The notes: generated by a model not told the origin, from the sequence alone. Positions 51,036 to 60,569 are shown, numbered from the stretch's first letter. The stretch: DNA of 64,000 nt from Coprococcus_C sp964405715 (GCA_964405715.1 CAYOOW010000002.1:1-64000), one strand, 5' to 3'. A program made the numbers and translations.

Positions 51036-52121
51036 ATGAGTGATAAGTTGAAGGTAGGTATCCTCGGCGGAACCGGAATGGTAGGACAGCGATTTATCGC
51101 CCTGCTTGAGAAGCATCCATGGTTTGAAGTGACAACAATTGCCGCAAGCCCAAGAAGTGCAGGAAAGACCTACGAGGAGGCTGTCGGTGACAGATGGAAG
51201 ATGGATACGCCAATGCCTGAGGCAGTTAAAGGGCTGGTTGTTTATAATGTGAATGAGGTTGATAAGGTAGCCTCCACGGTTGATTTTGTATTCAGCGCAG
51301 TTGACATGTCTAAGGATGAAATCAAGGCGATTGAGGAGGCTTATGCCAAGACTGAGACGCCGGTTGTATCTAACAACAGTGCACATAGATGGACGCCGGA
51401 TGTACCGATGGTTGTACCGGAGATAAATGCCGGGCATATGAAGGTGATAGATTTTCAGAAGAAGAGACTCGGGACAACGAGAGGTTTCGTTGCAGTGAAG
51501 CCGAATTGCTCCATTCAGTCCTATGCACCGGTTCTTACTGCATGGATGGAGTATGAGCCGTATGAGGTTGTGGCAACCACATATCAGGCAATTTCCGGTG
51601 CCGGAAAGACATTTAAGGACTGGCCGGAGATGGTAGGAAATATTATCCCATATATCGGAGGAGAAGAGGAAAAATCGGAAAAAGAGCCGCTTCGTATCTG
51701 GGGAGAGGTTAAGGATGGCGTGATTGTACCGGCGGAGAGTCCGAAAATTACATGTCAGTGCATCAGAGTTCCTGTATTGAACGGTCATACTGCTGCCGTA
51801 TTTGTCAGGTTCAGAAAGAAACCGACAAAGGAGCAGCTGATACAGAAGCTGGCTGCATTTAAGGGCGTGCCGCAGGAGCTTGCACTTCCAAGTGCGCCAA
51901 AGCAGTTTATCCGGTATATGGAGGAGGATAACAGACCACAGGTAACACTTGATGTGGATTATGAGAACGGAATGGGTGTCAGTGTCGGACGGCTTCGCGA
52001 GGACTCCGTATATGACTGGAAGTTCGTAGGTCTGTCACACAACACCGTAAGAGGCGCCGCAGGTGGTGCGGTACTTTGTGCAGAGCTTTTGAAAGCGCAG
52101 GGGTACATCAGTAAAAAATAA
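51036..52121 (+). CDS. asd: Aspartate-semialdehyde dehydrogenase, archaeal/fungal type
   Basis: A 361-residue NADP-dependent enzyme that makes aspartate semialdehyde for lysine, threonine and methionine. NADP motif GGTGMVGQRFI, the catalytic Cys in KPNCSIQSY and a later active-site His (VPVLNGHTAAVFVRF) are present. The pattern SNNSAHRW and VPEINAGH are typical of the archaeal/fungal-like branch found in many Clostridia. AAAATG follows GGAGGGA. It follows serA by 36 bp. Confidence 0.95.
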   Translation: MSDKLKVGILGGTGMVGQRFIALLEKHPWFEVTTIAASPRSAGKTYEEAVGDRWKMDTPMPEAVKGLVVYNVNEVDKVASTVDFVFSAVDMSKDEIKAIEEAYAKTETPVVSNNSAHRWTPDVPMVVPEINAGHMKVIDFQKKRLGTTRGFVAVKPNCSIQSYAPVLTAWMEYEPYEVVATTYQAISGAGKTFKDWPEMVGNIIPYIGGEEEKSEKEPLRIWGEVKDGVIVPAESPKITCQCIRVPVLNGHTAAVFVRFRKKPTKEQLIQKLAAFKGVPQELALPSAPKQFIRYMEEDNRPQVTLDVDYENGMGVSVGRLREDSVYDWKFVGLSHNTVRGAAGGAVLCAELLKAQGYISKK

Positions 52122-52174
52122 TAAATTTTTAAACAACATTTGACACACGGATAAAAGTTCGTGTGTTCAAGTGC

Positions 52175-52203
52175 TTGTTTGGATACATTTTTTATGATAA
52201 GAT
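52175..52203 (+). promoter_or_regulatory. Candidate promoter before the P-loop gene
   Basis: TTGTTT (52175-52180) and TAAGAT (52198-52203) are 17 bp apart. The gene starts 31 bp downstream after AGGAGG (52218-52223). Confidence 0.5.
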
Positions 52204-52233
52204 AGCAATACAATGACAGGAGGCTACATTATT

Positions 52234-52800
52234 ATGAAGAGATTAGTTTTGGTTACTTCACCACCGGCTTGCGGAAAGACATTTATTTCAAAGAAACTGG
52301 CGAAGGCATTGCACAATTGCGTGTATCTTGACAAGGATACGCTGATTGTTCTTTCAAAGCAGATTTTTAAGGTAGCAGGGGAGGAGTATAACAGGTCATC
52401 TGATTTTTTCCAGAGGGAAATCAGAGATTATGAGTATTATGCTGTTCTGGATTTTGCTTTTGAGGCACTCGAATACAACGATACAGTGCTTATCAATGCA
52501 CCGTTTACGGACGAGATCAGGGACAATGAATATCTGGACAAGCTGCGTGCAAAGCTTGCTGAAAAGGATGCAGAGCTTTTTGTGGTGTGGGTGCACACAG
52601 ATGTTGAGGTATGCCATCAGAGAATGATTAAGCGGGCTTCGGACAGGGACGCATGGAAATTGGCACACTGGGATGAATATATCGCAACGCAGAATTTTAA
52701 GCAGCCGGACAATATACCGGAGCTGTTTGTTTTTAATAATTCCTCCGAGGAGGAATATAAGAAATCAATCGATGCGGCAGTGAAGGCTATCAGAGGATAA
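52234..52800 (+). CDS. Small P-loop kinase-like ATPase, function unknown
   Basis: A 188-residue P-loop NTPase with Walker A SPPACGKT (about 9-16), a later LDKDTLIVL segment and a VWVHTD motif with a basic lid (CHQRMIKRASDRD). This layout is that of small nucleoside/adenylate-like or zeta-toxin-like kinases, with no clear substrate motif. ATG 52234 follows AGGAGG by 10 bp; ATG 52213 overlaps that site. It lies just before the DUF1015 gene (23 bp) and probably shares its mRNA. No toxin partner is seen. Confidence 0.7.
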   Translation: MKRLVLVTSPPACGKTFISKKLAKALHNCVYLDKDTLIVLSKQIFKVAGEEYNRSSDFFQREIRDYEYYAVLDFAFEALEYNDTVLINAPFTDEIRDNEYLDKLRAKLAEKDAELFVVWVHTDVEVCHQRMIKRASDRDAWKLAHWDEYIATQNFKQPDNIPELFVFNNSSEEEYKKSIDAAVKAIRG

Positions 52801-52823
52801 AAAGCATATTTAGGAGAAAATAA

Positions 52824-54056
52824 ATGGCTGTAATAAAACCATTTTCGGCATACAGACCGAGAAAAGACATTGTGAGCCGTGTGGCTGCATTGCCGTATGA
52901 TGTATACAACAGGGCAGAGGCAAAGAAGGTGGTTGCGGATAATCCGCTTTCTTTTCTGCGGATTGACAGGGCTGAAGCTTCATTTGATGACAGTGTAGAT
53001 ATGTATGCTCCGTGCGTCTATGAGAAAGCAAAGGAATTGCTGGATAATATGATTGCAAACGGGGAATATATTAAAGATAGTCAGGATATTTATTATATCT
53101 ATGCGCTTACCATGGACGGCAGAAAGCAGACCGGAATTGTCGCATGTGCATCCATTGATGATTATGAGAAGGGTGTCATTAAAAAGCACGAGAACACAAG
53201 AGAGGATAAAGAGCTTGACAGAATTGCCCATGTTGATACCTGTAATGCACAGACAGGGCCGATTTTTCTGGCATATCGGGCACAGGCGGATATTGATGGA
53301 GTTGTGGAAAGAATCTGTACACAGCAGCCGGAATATTCATTTACATCTGAGGATGGAATCAGTCATACTGTGTGGCTGATTGACAAGCCTTCGGATATAG
53401 CAGCAGTGAAGAACGGCTTTGAAAAGCTGTCGCAGATTTATATTGCGGATGGTCATCACCGGGCGGCATCAGCAGTGAAGGTCGGGCTCAAACGAAGAAG
53501 TGAAAATCCGTCGCATCAGGGAACGGAGGAATATAATTATTTTCTGTCTGTTTTATTTCCGCATAATCAGTTGAAGATACTTCCATATAACAGAGTAATC
53601 AGAGATTTGAACGGATACAGTGCAGATGAATTTTTGAGTAAGCTTGAGACATGCTTTGATGTAGTGAAGGCGGACGAAGCCTTTGCTCCGTCCGAGAAGG
53701 GTACATATGGAATGTATTTGGAGGGACAGTGGTACAAATTATCTGTAAAAGCGGAATATCTGTCGGAGGATCCTGTTGCAGGGTTAGATGTTTCTGTTTT
53801 GCAGGACAATGTATTAGGACCGATTCTGGGTATTGAAGATCCGAGAACAGACAAAAGAATTGATTTTGTTGGCGGCATCAGGGGCTTATCAGAGCTGGAG
53901 AGACGGGTTTCTCTGGATATGAAGCTTGCATTTTCCATGTATCCGACATCGATAGAGGAGTTATTTTCTGTAGCTGACGCAAATATGTTAATGCCGCCGA
54001 AGTCTACATGGTTTGAGCCAAAGTTGAGAAGCGGAATCTTTATTCATAAATTGTAG
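52824..54056 (+). CDS. DUF1015 protein with SerK/ParB-like motifs, near serine genes
   Basis: A 410-residue protein of DUF1015. Two conserved motifs stand out: HENT at 122-125 and DGHHRAA at 209-215; the latter resembles the ParB/SerK nucleotide-binding motif seen in free serine kinases. It lies a few genes after serC and serA, and a separate phosphoserine phosphatase is not seen. This supports, but does not prove, a role in phosphoserine/serine conversion. AGGAG precedes the ATG. The glgB gene follows after 16 bp. Confidence 0.78.
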   Translation: MAVIKPFSAYRPRKDIVSRVAALPYDVYNRAEAKKVVADNPLSFLRIDRAEASFDDSVDMYAPCVYEKAKELLDNMIANGEYIKDSQDIYYIYALTMDGRKQTGIVACASIDDYEKGVIKKHENTREDKELDRIAHVDTCNAQTGPIFLAYRAQADIDGVVERICTQQPEYSFTSEDGISHTVWLIDKPSDIAAVKNGFEKLSQIYIADGHHRAASAVKVGLKRRSENPSHQGTEEYNYFLSVLFPHNQLKILPYNRVIRDLNGYSADEFLSKLETCFDVVKADEAFAPSEKGTYGMYLEGQWYKLSVKAEYLSEDPVAGLDVSVLQDNVLGPILGIEDPRTDKRIDFVGGIRGLSELERRVSLDMKLAFSMYPTSIEELFSVADANMLMPPKSTWFEPKLRSGIFIHKL

Positions 54057-54072
54057 AGAGGGGATCTTCGGT

Positions 54073-56280
54073 ATGTCCAAAAGAAAAGAAGTGTTTGCAA
54101 TCAATTGGATGGAAGTGGATGCGCTGGTACAGGGCAGACATACAAATCCGCATCATATACTCGGCATACATGAATGTATAGATGATGTATATATCAATGC
54201 GTATCTGCCGGGTGCAAAGGTTGTAACTGCAATAAATACAGCTACCAGAAAAAGGTATACGCTGGTTTCAGAGCGGGTGGAAGGATTTTTTTCGGTTGTC
54301 ATTAAAAACCAGAAAAAGTTTGATTATAAACTGAATGTAAAGTATGATAATGGGGAAGAGCTCAATTATATTGATCCGTATATATTTGAACCGGTTATTG
54401 ATCCGATAGATATCAGTCTTTTCAATGAGGGAAAGCATTACGGGATTTATGAGAAGCTGGGGGCGCATCCGATGACTGTAGATGGTGTGGACGGCGTGCT
54501 GTTTGCCGTTTGGGCGCCGAATGCAGAGCGTGTCTCGGTCGTAGGTGATTTTAATAACTGGGATGGCAGGCGGCACCCTATGCGTAAGCTTGACTATTCC
54601 GGGATTTTTGAGTTGTTTATTCCGGGCAAATATGTGGGTGAAATCTACAAATATGAGATTTGTGCGAAGTCCGGACGCGTATTTATGAAGAGTGATCCAT
54701 ATGCGTTTTGCAGTGAGGTTCGACCGGCGAATGCGTCCAGAATTGTCGATTTGTCATATAAGTGGAAGGACAGCCAGTGGCTTGCCGCCCGTGATAGTGA
54801 TATGATTGACAGCAGTCCGATGGCAATCTATGAAATGCATCTGGGCTCATGGAAGCGCCCCGACGACGGAAGGGAATTCTATAATTACAGGGATATTGCT
54901 TCACGTCTGGCAGAATATCTGCAGATGATGCACTATAATTATGTTGAGCTTATGCCTGTCATGGAGCATCCTTATGATCCGTCATGGGGGTATCAGGTGA
55001 CGGGATATTATGCGCCGACTTCAAGATATGGCCTTCCGGAGGATTTTATGTATTTTGTGGACTATCTGCACGGCAAAGGAATCGGTGTTATTATCGACTG
55101 GGTTCCTGCGCATTTCCCGAAGGACGAGCATGGATTGGGACGATTTGACGGAACCGGTCTGTATGAGAACGAGGATCCGAGACGCGGTGAACATCCGCAT
55201 TGGGGCACCTATATATTCAATTATGGCAGAAATGAGGTCAGAAACTTTCTGATTGCCAACGCGCTGTACTGGGCGGATAAATATCATATAGACGGTATCA
55301 GGATGGATGCAGTGGCATCCATGTTATATCTGGATTACGGAAGAAACGGCGGCGAGTGGCTGCCAAATAAATATGGCGGAAACGAGAATCTCGAAGCAAT
55401 AGATTTTATTAAGGAATTAAATAAGCAGATGCATGAGAGGCACAAGGGTGTGCTTATGATAGCGGAGGAATCCACTGCGTGGCCTATGATGACGCATCCT
55501 GTTGAGGAGGGCGGTCTGGGCTTTGACTATAAGTGGAACATGGGCTGGATGAATGATTTCCTGAATTACATCAAGCTTGATCCGCTCTATAGAAAATATC
55601 ATCATAATGATTTGACCTTCAGCATGGTATATGCATACAGTGAAAAGTTTGTCCTTGTGTTATCCCATGATGAGGTAGTGCATGAAAAAGGCTCTATGAT
55701 TACCAAAATGCCGGGAGGATATGAGGATAAGTTTTCCAATTTGCGTGTTGCATACGGTTATATGATGACGCATCCGGGTAAGAAGCTGTTGTTTATGGGA
55801 CAGGAGATTGCTCAGTTTTCGGAGTTTGATGAGGCCGGTGAGGTTGACTGGTCATTGTTTGAATTTGACGCACACGTATTTATACAGGGATATGTGAAGG
55901 AATTAAATAAATTATACACAACGGAGCCCGCTCTGTATGAGCTGGATTCTGTGCCTGAGGGCTTCGAGTGGGTGAACTGCAACAGTGCGAATACCAGCCT
56001 GCTTTCCTATATTCGCAGGGGAAAGAAACCGGAGGACGCACTGGTAATTATGTGTAACTTTACACCGATTGAGCATAAGGCATACAAGCTGGGTGTACCG
56101 TCCGGTGGAAAATGGCAGGAGATATTCTCCAGCGATAATGTGAAGTTCGGCGGAGAGGGAAGAAATAACAAGGTTGCAAAGCAGGCGAAAAAAGAGGTCT
56201 GTGACGGACAGGAGCACTATATATCCGTTAACGTTCCGCCGTTATCCATATCGGTATTCAAGAAAAAGCTTGGCAAGTAA
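54073..56280 (+). CDS. glgB: 1,4-alpha-glucan branching enzyme
   Basis: A 735-residue GH13 enzyme that makes alpha-1,6 branches in glycogen. The N-terminal part has a CBM48-like domain (VVGDFNNWDGRRHPM), and the catalytic barrel has nucleophile Asp412 in GIRMDAVAS, the acid Glu465 in IAEEST and the transition-state Asp in LSHDEVVHEKGSM. Length and domain order are normal. GAGGGG precedes the ATG. No other glg gene is adjacent; a terminator follows at 56303. Confidence 0.97.
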   Translation: MSKRKEVFAINWMEVDALVQGRHTNPHHILGIHECIDDVYINAYLPGAKVVTAINTATRKRYTLVSERVEGFFSVVIKNQKKFDYKLNVKYDNGEELNYIDPYIFEPVIDPIDISLFNEGKHYGIYEKLGAHPMTVDGVDGVLFAVWAPNAERVSVVGDFNNWDGRRHPMRKLDYSGIFELFIPGKYVGEIYKYEICAKSGRVFMKSDPYAFCSEVRPANASRIVDLSYKWKDSQWLAARDSDMIDSSPMAIYEMHLGSWKRPDDGREFYNYRDIASRLAEYLQMMHYNYVELMPVMEHPYDPSWGYQVTGYYAPTSRYGLPEDFMYFVDYLHGKGIGVIIDWVPAHFPKDEHGLGRFDGTGLYENEDPRRGEHPHWGTYIFNYGRNEVRNFLIANALYWADKYHIDGIRMDAVASMLYLDYGRNGGEWLPNKYGGNENLEAIDFIKELNKQMHERHKGVLMIAEESTAWPMMTHPVEEGGLGFDYKWNMGWMNDFLNYIKLDPLYRKYHHNDLTFSMVYAYSEKFVLVLSHDEVVHEKGSMITKMPGGYEDKFSNLRVAYGYMMTHPGKKLLFMGQEIAQFSEFDEAGEVDWSLFEFDAHVFIQGYVKELNKLYTTEPALYELDSVPEGFEWVNCNSANTSLLSYIRRGKKPEDALVIMCNFTPIEHKAYKLGVPSGGKWQEIFSSDNVKFGGEGRNNKVAKQAKKEVCDGQEHYISVNVPPLSISVFKKKLGK

Positions 56281-56302
56281 TAATATGAAATAAAACACGA
56301 TT

Positions 56303-56336
56303 CCGTCTGTGCAGTATTATCGGCAGACGGATTTGT
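56303..56336 (+). terminator. Intrinsic terminator after glgB
   Basis: CCGTCTG (56303-56309) pairs with CAGACGG (56324-56330), followed by ATTTGTT. The T-run is short, so termination may be partial. Confidence 0.65.
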
Positions 56337-56402
56337 TATGCATAAGAAATATTCGGAAACAATAATGTTATGGTTATGTGTGGAATCATGGAAGGAGATA
56401 GT

Positions 56403-57269
56403 ATGCTGTTGACTGGTGGTATTGAGATGGAGGACCTGCAGGATATAGACAAATCAAAACTGGAACAGTATCTGGATGAGCTGGGAGACTGGCTGGTTGA
56501 TAAAATGTTTGATCTGTTCATTGCAGCTGTATTTATGATTGTCGGCTTTAAGCTGTGTAAGCTCATTGTTAAGCTTATACGCAAATCATTTGAAAAGTCC
56601 GGCATGGAACACAGTGTGTCAGGTTTCCTTCTGTCTTTGATAAAAGGAATCCTCTATTCTGTCGTCTTTATCATGGCAGCGTCTATCATAGGCTTTCAGG
56701 TCACCTCGCTTGTGACAATTCTCGGAACTGCCAGCTTGGCGATTGGTCTTGCTTTGCAGGGAAGTCTGGCAAACTTTGCGGGCGGAGTCCTAATTTTGCT
56801 TATGAAGCCGTTTAAGGTCGGGGATTATATTATTGAAAACGACAAGGGCTGTGAGGGAACGGTTGAATCTATCGATATATTTTATACAAAGCTTATAACC
56901 TATGACAATAAGCTGATTGTAATTCCGAACGGCAATATAACCTCAAATTCTTTGGTAAATGTTACGGCTGCGGGAACCAGAAAGCTGGATATATCGGTCG
57001 GGGTGTCTTATGCTTCGGATCTGAAGCTGGTCAAGGAGGTTTTGACTCATGTTGTTGAGGAATCCGGGTATTATGAGGCTGATCAGGAGTTTGATGTGTT
57101 TGTTGATTCCTTTTCGGACAGCAGTATCAAAATGGGTGTTCGTTTCCGGGTGGAATCCGGTAATTACTGGAAAGCAAAATGGGAGGTCACGGAAAATATT
57201 AAATCAGCCTTTGATGAGGCAGGGATAGAAATACCATTTAATCAGATGGAGGTCACGGTCAGGAAATAA
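56403..57269 (+). CDS. Small-conductance mechanosensitive channel (MscS family)
   Basis: A 288-residue MscS-type channel. Spans near 36-58, 80-102 and the pore helix near 110-132 (SLAIGLALQGSLANFAGGVLIL) precede the cytoplasmic beta domain (FKVGDYI, GTVESIDIFYTKL, NGNI-TSNSLVN). It should release solutes on osmotic downshock. ATG 56403 follows AAGGAG by 5 bp; several in-frame upstream starts are less likely. Single gene, with cysK 111 bp downstream. Confidence 0.93.
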   Translation: MLLTGGIEMEDLQDIDKSKLEQYLDELGDWLVDKMFDLFIAAVFMIVGFKLCKLIVKLIRKSFEKSGMEHSVSGFLLSLIKGILYSVVFIMAASIIGFQVTSLVTILGTASLAIGLALQGSLANFAGGVLILLMKPFKVGDYIIENDKGCEGTVESIDIFYTKLITYDNKLIVIPNGNITSNSLVNVTAAGTRKLDISVGVSYASDLKLVKEVLTHVVEESGYYEADQEFDVFVDSFSDSSIKMGVRFRVESGNYWKAKWEVTENIKSAFDEAGIEIPFNQMEVTVRK

Positions 57270-57380
57270 TCACATATAGAAAAAAATGGAATAGTGTGGT
57301 ATTATAAAGCGAATGAACAGTACCCGTATCATGCGGTGAGCATATGCGGCGTATAATAGAAAGATAAAAGAGGCGAAGTA

Positions 57381-58286
57381 ATGTATTATAATAATGTTTT
57401 GGATTTGATTGGCGGAACACCGCTTATGTGTCTGAAGGAGACAACGGGCTATAATATATTTGCAAAGGCTGAATTTTTGAATCCGGGCGGAAGCATTAAG
57501 GACAGAATTGCAAAAAATATGCTGGAGGTCGCGGAAGCAGAGGGAAAACTGAGACCGGGAATGACAATCATTGAGCCGACCAGCGGTAATACAGGTATCG
57601 GTTTGGCCCTGTGTGGTGTCCGTAAAGGATATCCGGTTATCATTGTTATGCCGGAGAATATGAGTGAGGAAAGAAAGAAAATTATCAAAGCGCTTGGAGC
57701 AGAGCTGATTCTGACAGAGCCAAAGCTCAGTATAGGCGGTTCCGTTGATAAGGCGACGGAAATCTGTAATTCAGATCCCGAGAAGTATTTTATGCCGCAG
57801 CAGTTTGTGAATCCTGCGAATCCGGATATTCATTATCGTACGACGGCAGTGGAGCTTACTGAGCAGCTGGAGCAGAACATAGATATCTATATATCGGGAA
57901 TCGGAAGCGGCGGTACGCTGCAGGGTGTAGCCAAATATTTGCTGGAGCGTAATCCTGATACCAGAATCGTAGCGGTTGAGCCGAAGAATGTGTCTGCACT
58001 GCTGGGAGATGAACCGGGCCTGCACCAGATACAGGGTATTGGCGACGGATTTATTCCTGAAATTCTGGATACCGGTATCATTACTGATATCGTTGAGGTT
58101 ACAGATGAGGATGCCATTGAGACAGCGAGGATGTTGGCGAAGATACAGGGCCTGCTGGTGGGAACTTCATCCGGCGCAAATGTTTGGACTGCCATCCGGA
58201 TGGCGAAGAAATATGGCGGGGATAAGGTGATAGCAACAATTCTACCGGACAGAGTTGAGCGATATTTCAGCACATCGCTGATATAA
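57381..58286 (+). CDS. cysK: Cysteine synthase (O-acetylserine sulfhydrylase)
   Basis: A 301-residue PLP enzyme that makes cysteine from O-acetylserine and sulfide. PLP lysine Lys40 in NPGGSIKDR, the phosphate-binding loop EPTSGNTGIGLA and GIGSGGTLQG are present. The C-terminal block reads LPDRVERYFST, where most CysK have LPDTGERY, so the usual Gly is changed. It comes 81 bp before the COG0523 GTPase gene on the same strand, which may link cysteine and zinc supply. Confidence 0.93.
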   Translation: MYYNNVLDLIGGTPLMCLKETTGYNIFAKAEFLNPGGSIKDRIAKNMLEVAEAEGKLRPGMTIIEPTSGNTGIGLALCGVRKGYPVIIVMPENMSEERKKIIKALGAELILTEPKLSIGGSVDKATEICNSDPEKYFMPQQFVNPANPDIHYRTTAVELTEQLEQNIDIYISGIGSGGTLQGVAKYLLERNPDTRIVAVEPKNVSALLGDEPGLHQIQGIGDGFIPEILDTGIITDIVEVTDEDAIETARMLAKIQGLLVGTSSGANVWTAIRMAKKYGGDKVIATILPDRVERYFSTSLI

Positions 58287-58366
58287 TAATATATAGTATA
58301 AGCTGGTATCCGTTTGTCAGATATCTGCAGGGAGACATATTGTGTCTGTTAATAAGGAGGAAAAAA

Positions 58367-59536
58367 ATGACAAAAATTGATATTTTATCCGGCTTTCTTG
58401 GAGCCGGCAAGACGACATTGATTAAAAAGCTGATAGATCAGGCGTTCAGTGGAGAGAAGCTTGTCCTGATTGAGAATGAATTTGGAGAGATTGGCATAGA
58501 CGGAGGCTTTCTGAGGGACGCCGGTGTGGAAATCACAGAGATGAATCAAGGGTGTATCTGCTGTTCGCTGGTTGGCGATTTCGGCACTGCACTGAAGAAG
58601 GTCATCACGGACTATACACCTGACAGGGTGATTATCGAGCCGTCCGGTGTGGGCAAGCTCTCCGATGTGATGAAAGCGGTTGAGGATGTCCGCAGGGATG
58701 TTGATGTCTGTATTAACAGTGCAACGACAGTGGTGGATGTAACAAAATGTAAGATGTATATGAAGAATTTTGGTGAGTTCTTCAACAATCAGGTTGAAAG
58801 TGCGGGAACTATCGTGCTGAGCCGCACACAGAATACCTCAGAGCAGAAGATTCTCGATACGGTCAAGCTTTTGAGAGAGCACAATCAGAATGCAGCCATT
58901 ATCACGACTCCATGGGACGATATAGATGGAAAGGTAATTCTGGATGCCATGGAGCATGCCAATACTCTGGATGAGTTGATTAAGGAGGCTGTGGAGATTG
59001 CACGCCGACACGAGGAGGAGCATGCACATCACCATCACGACCATGACGAGGAGGGACATGAGCACCATCACCATCATGACCATGATGAGGAGGAACATAA
59101 GCACCACCACCATCATGACCATGACGAGGAGGGACATGAGCACCACCACCATCACGACCATGACGAGGAGGGACATGGGCACCATCATCATGAACATGAT
59201 GAGAATTGTACATGTGGCTGCCATGAGCACGGACATCATCACGATCACCATGCAGATGATGTATTTACAAGCTGGGGAAGAGAGACAGCTGCAAGGTATT
59301 CAGAGGAGGACATGAAAGCAATCCTCGGGGAGCTCAGTAAAGAGTCGAACCGGTTCGGTATCATTCTGCGCGCAAAGGGTATGGTTCCGAGTACAGGAGA
59401 TTCGTGGATTTATTTTGATTTGGTTCCGGGTGAGTACGAGGTTCGTAAGGGTGCGCCGGATTATACAGGCAAGCTGTGCGTTATCGGCAGCGATTTGAAG
59501 GAAGCTTCGTTGGAAACCCTGTTTAAGCTTAACTGA
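58367..59536 (+). CDS. COG0523 (CobW-type) metal GTPase with His-rich repeats
   Basis: A 389-residue GTPase. Walker A GFLGAGKTT (9-17), the COG0523 metal-binding motif CICC (Cys63, Cys65, Cys66) and the NKxD-like region are followed by a His/Asp/Glu-rich insert (about 214-300) and a CobW C-terminal domain (GMVPSTGDSWIYFDLVPGEYEV). The insert has four 13-residue units of the form DHDEEGHEHHHHH (residues 225-276), then CTCGCHEHGHHHDHHADD. Such proteins deliver or hoard Zn(II). ATG 58367 follows AAGGAGG. The next gene (23 bp on) is another GTPase. Confidence 0.93.
   Translation: MTKIDILSGFLGAGKTTLIKKLIDQAFSGEKLVLIENEFGEIGIDGGFLRDAGVEITEMNQGCICCSLVGDFGTALKKVITDYTPDRVIIEPSGVGKLSDVMKAVEDVRRDVDVCINSATTVVDVTKCKMYMKNFGEFFNNQVESAGTIVLSRTQNTSEQKILDTVKLLREHNQNAAIITTPWDDIDGKVILDAMEHANTLDELIKEAVEIARRHEEEHAHHHHDHDEEGHEHHHHHDHDEEEHKHHHHHDHDEEGHEHHHHHDHDEEGHGHHHHEHDENCTCGCHEHGHHHDHHADDVFTSWGRETAARYSEEDMKAILGELSKESNRFGIILRAKGMVPSTGDSWIYFDLVPGEYEVRKGAPDYTGKLCVIGSDLKEASLETLFKLN
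59039..59194 (+). repeat. Four in-frame 39-bp His-rich coding repeats
   Basis: The insert of the COG0523 GTPase is made of four tandem 39-bp units (59039-59194), each encoding a variant of DHDEEGHEHHHHH. The units differ at a few bases. Copy number may vary between strains. Confidence 0.9.
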
Positions 59537-59559
59537 AGTGGAAAGTTGGGATGTGAATT

Positions 59560-60522
59560 ATGAGACAAAATAATGCGGTGGAAGAGATTCCGGTATATAT
59601 GTTTATGGGATTTCTGGAGAGTGGAAAAACAACATTTGCAAATGAAACGCTGATAGAGAGAGGCTTTACAGAGGGGGAGCCAACTCTGCTCCTTGTATGT
59701 GAGGAGGGTATCGAGGAGTATGATGACGCATATTTGAAAAGCAAAAATATTTTTGTCGAGTATCTTGAGGAGGAAAACCTGAACACGGAGTATCTGCTTG
59801 ACCTTCAGGACAGGTATCAGCCTACCAGAGTTATGATTGAATATAACGGAACGTGGAAGATGGAAAAGCTGTTTGGAATCAGAGTACCGAAGGGCTGGAC
59901 TGTCGTGCAGGTTATTACCTTTGTTGACGCGGCTACATTTGATGTATATATCAATAATATGAAAGCAATGATGATGGAGCAGCTTTCCACAGCGGATATG
60001 ATTATATTCAACCGTTGTGACGGAAATACGAAGAAAGCGGAATACAGACGAAGTATAAAGGCATTTAACAGAAGGGCGCAGGTCATATTTGAGAATAAGG
60101 ATGGTCTGGCTGAGGTGGATGACGACGAGGTGTTTCTGCCATATGACATAAATAAGCCGGTGATTGAGCTTGAGGATGACGACTTCGGCATGTTCTACAT
60201 TGACGCCTGTGATAATCCTGACAAGTATGTGGGAAAGAAAATTGTATTTAAGGCTATGGTTCATAAGCCTAAGGAATATAAAATCAATGAGTTTGTGCCG
60301 GGCAGATTTGCCATGACCTGTTGTGCGGAGGATATTGCATTTATCGGGTTTAAATGCTACTTTGATGCCGCGAAGCACCTGAGAGACAGACAATGGGTGA
60401 CTGTGACGGGAACAATTGATAAGGAATACTATCCTGAATTTGAGGGAGACGGACCGGTTATAAGGGCATTAAAGGTAGAGCCGGCAAAGCCTGCCGAGGA
60501 AGAACTGGTATATTTTAATTAG
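59560..60522 (+). CDS. GTPase fused to a YcgQ/TIGR03943-type domain
   Basis: A 320-residue protein. The N-terminal two-thirds is a CobW-like GTPase with Walker A GFLESGKTT (17-25) but without the CxCC motif. The last ~110 residues match the C-terminal domain of the YcgQ/TIGR03943 (DUF1980) family: GRFAMTCCAED (Cys254, Cys255), the DRQWVTVTGTI strand and a P..I.AL.VEPAKPAEEELVYF end. Normally that domain is part of a two-span membrane protein next to a permease; here it is fused to the GTPase and no membrane span is present. It lies between the COG0523 gene and a Fur gene, so a zinc-linked role is likely. Confidence 0.82.
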   Translation: MRQNNAVEEIPVYMFMGFLESGKTTFANETLIERGFTEGEPTLLLVCEEGIEEYDDAYLKSKNIFVEYLEEENLNTEYLLDLQDRYQPTRVMIEYNGTWKMEKLFGIRVPKGWTVVQVITFVDAATFDVYINNMKAMMMEQLSTADMIIFNRCDGNTKKAEYRRSIKAFNRRAQVIFENKDGLAEVDDDEVFLPYDINKPVIELEDDDFGMFYIDACDNPDKYVGKKIVFKAMVHKPKEYKINEFVPGRFAMTCCAEDIAFIGFKCYFDAAKHLRDRQWVTVTGTIDKEYYPEFEGDGPVIRALKVEPAKPAEEELVYFN

Positions 60523-60569
60523 AGGCAATGAAAAAAACAAATTCTTTCGAATGCTTCAGAAATCAGGGA

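Noticed and set aside
50922..51788. 288-codon minus-strand open frame
   Set aside because: It is antisense to serA and asd, with no ribosome site and unlikely composition.
52142..52166. Hairpin ACACACG/CGTGTGT after asd as a terminator
   Set aside because: The stem is only 7 bp and no T-run follows.
58838..59251. Minus-strand open frame over the His-rich repeats
   Set aside because: It is a mirror of the repeat tract (Met/Val-rich) and antisense to the COG0523 gene.
59461..60393. 310-codon minus-strand open frame
   Set aside because: It is antisense to the GTPase-YcgQ fusion, whose motifs are clear; no start signal supports it.
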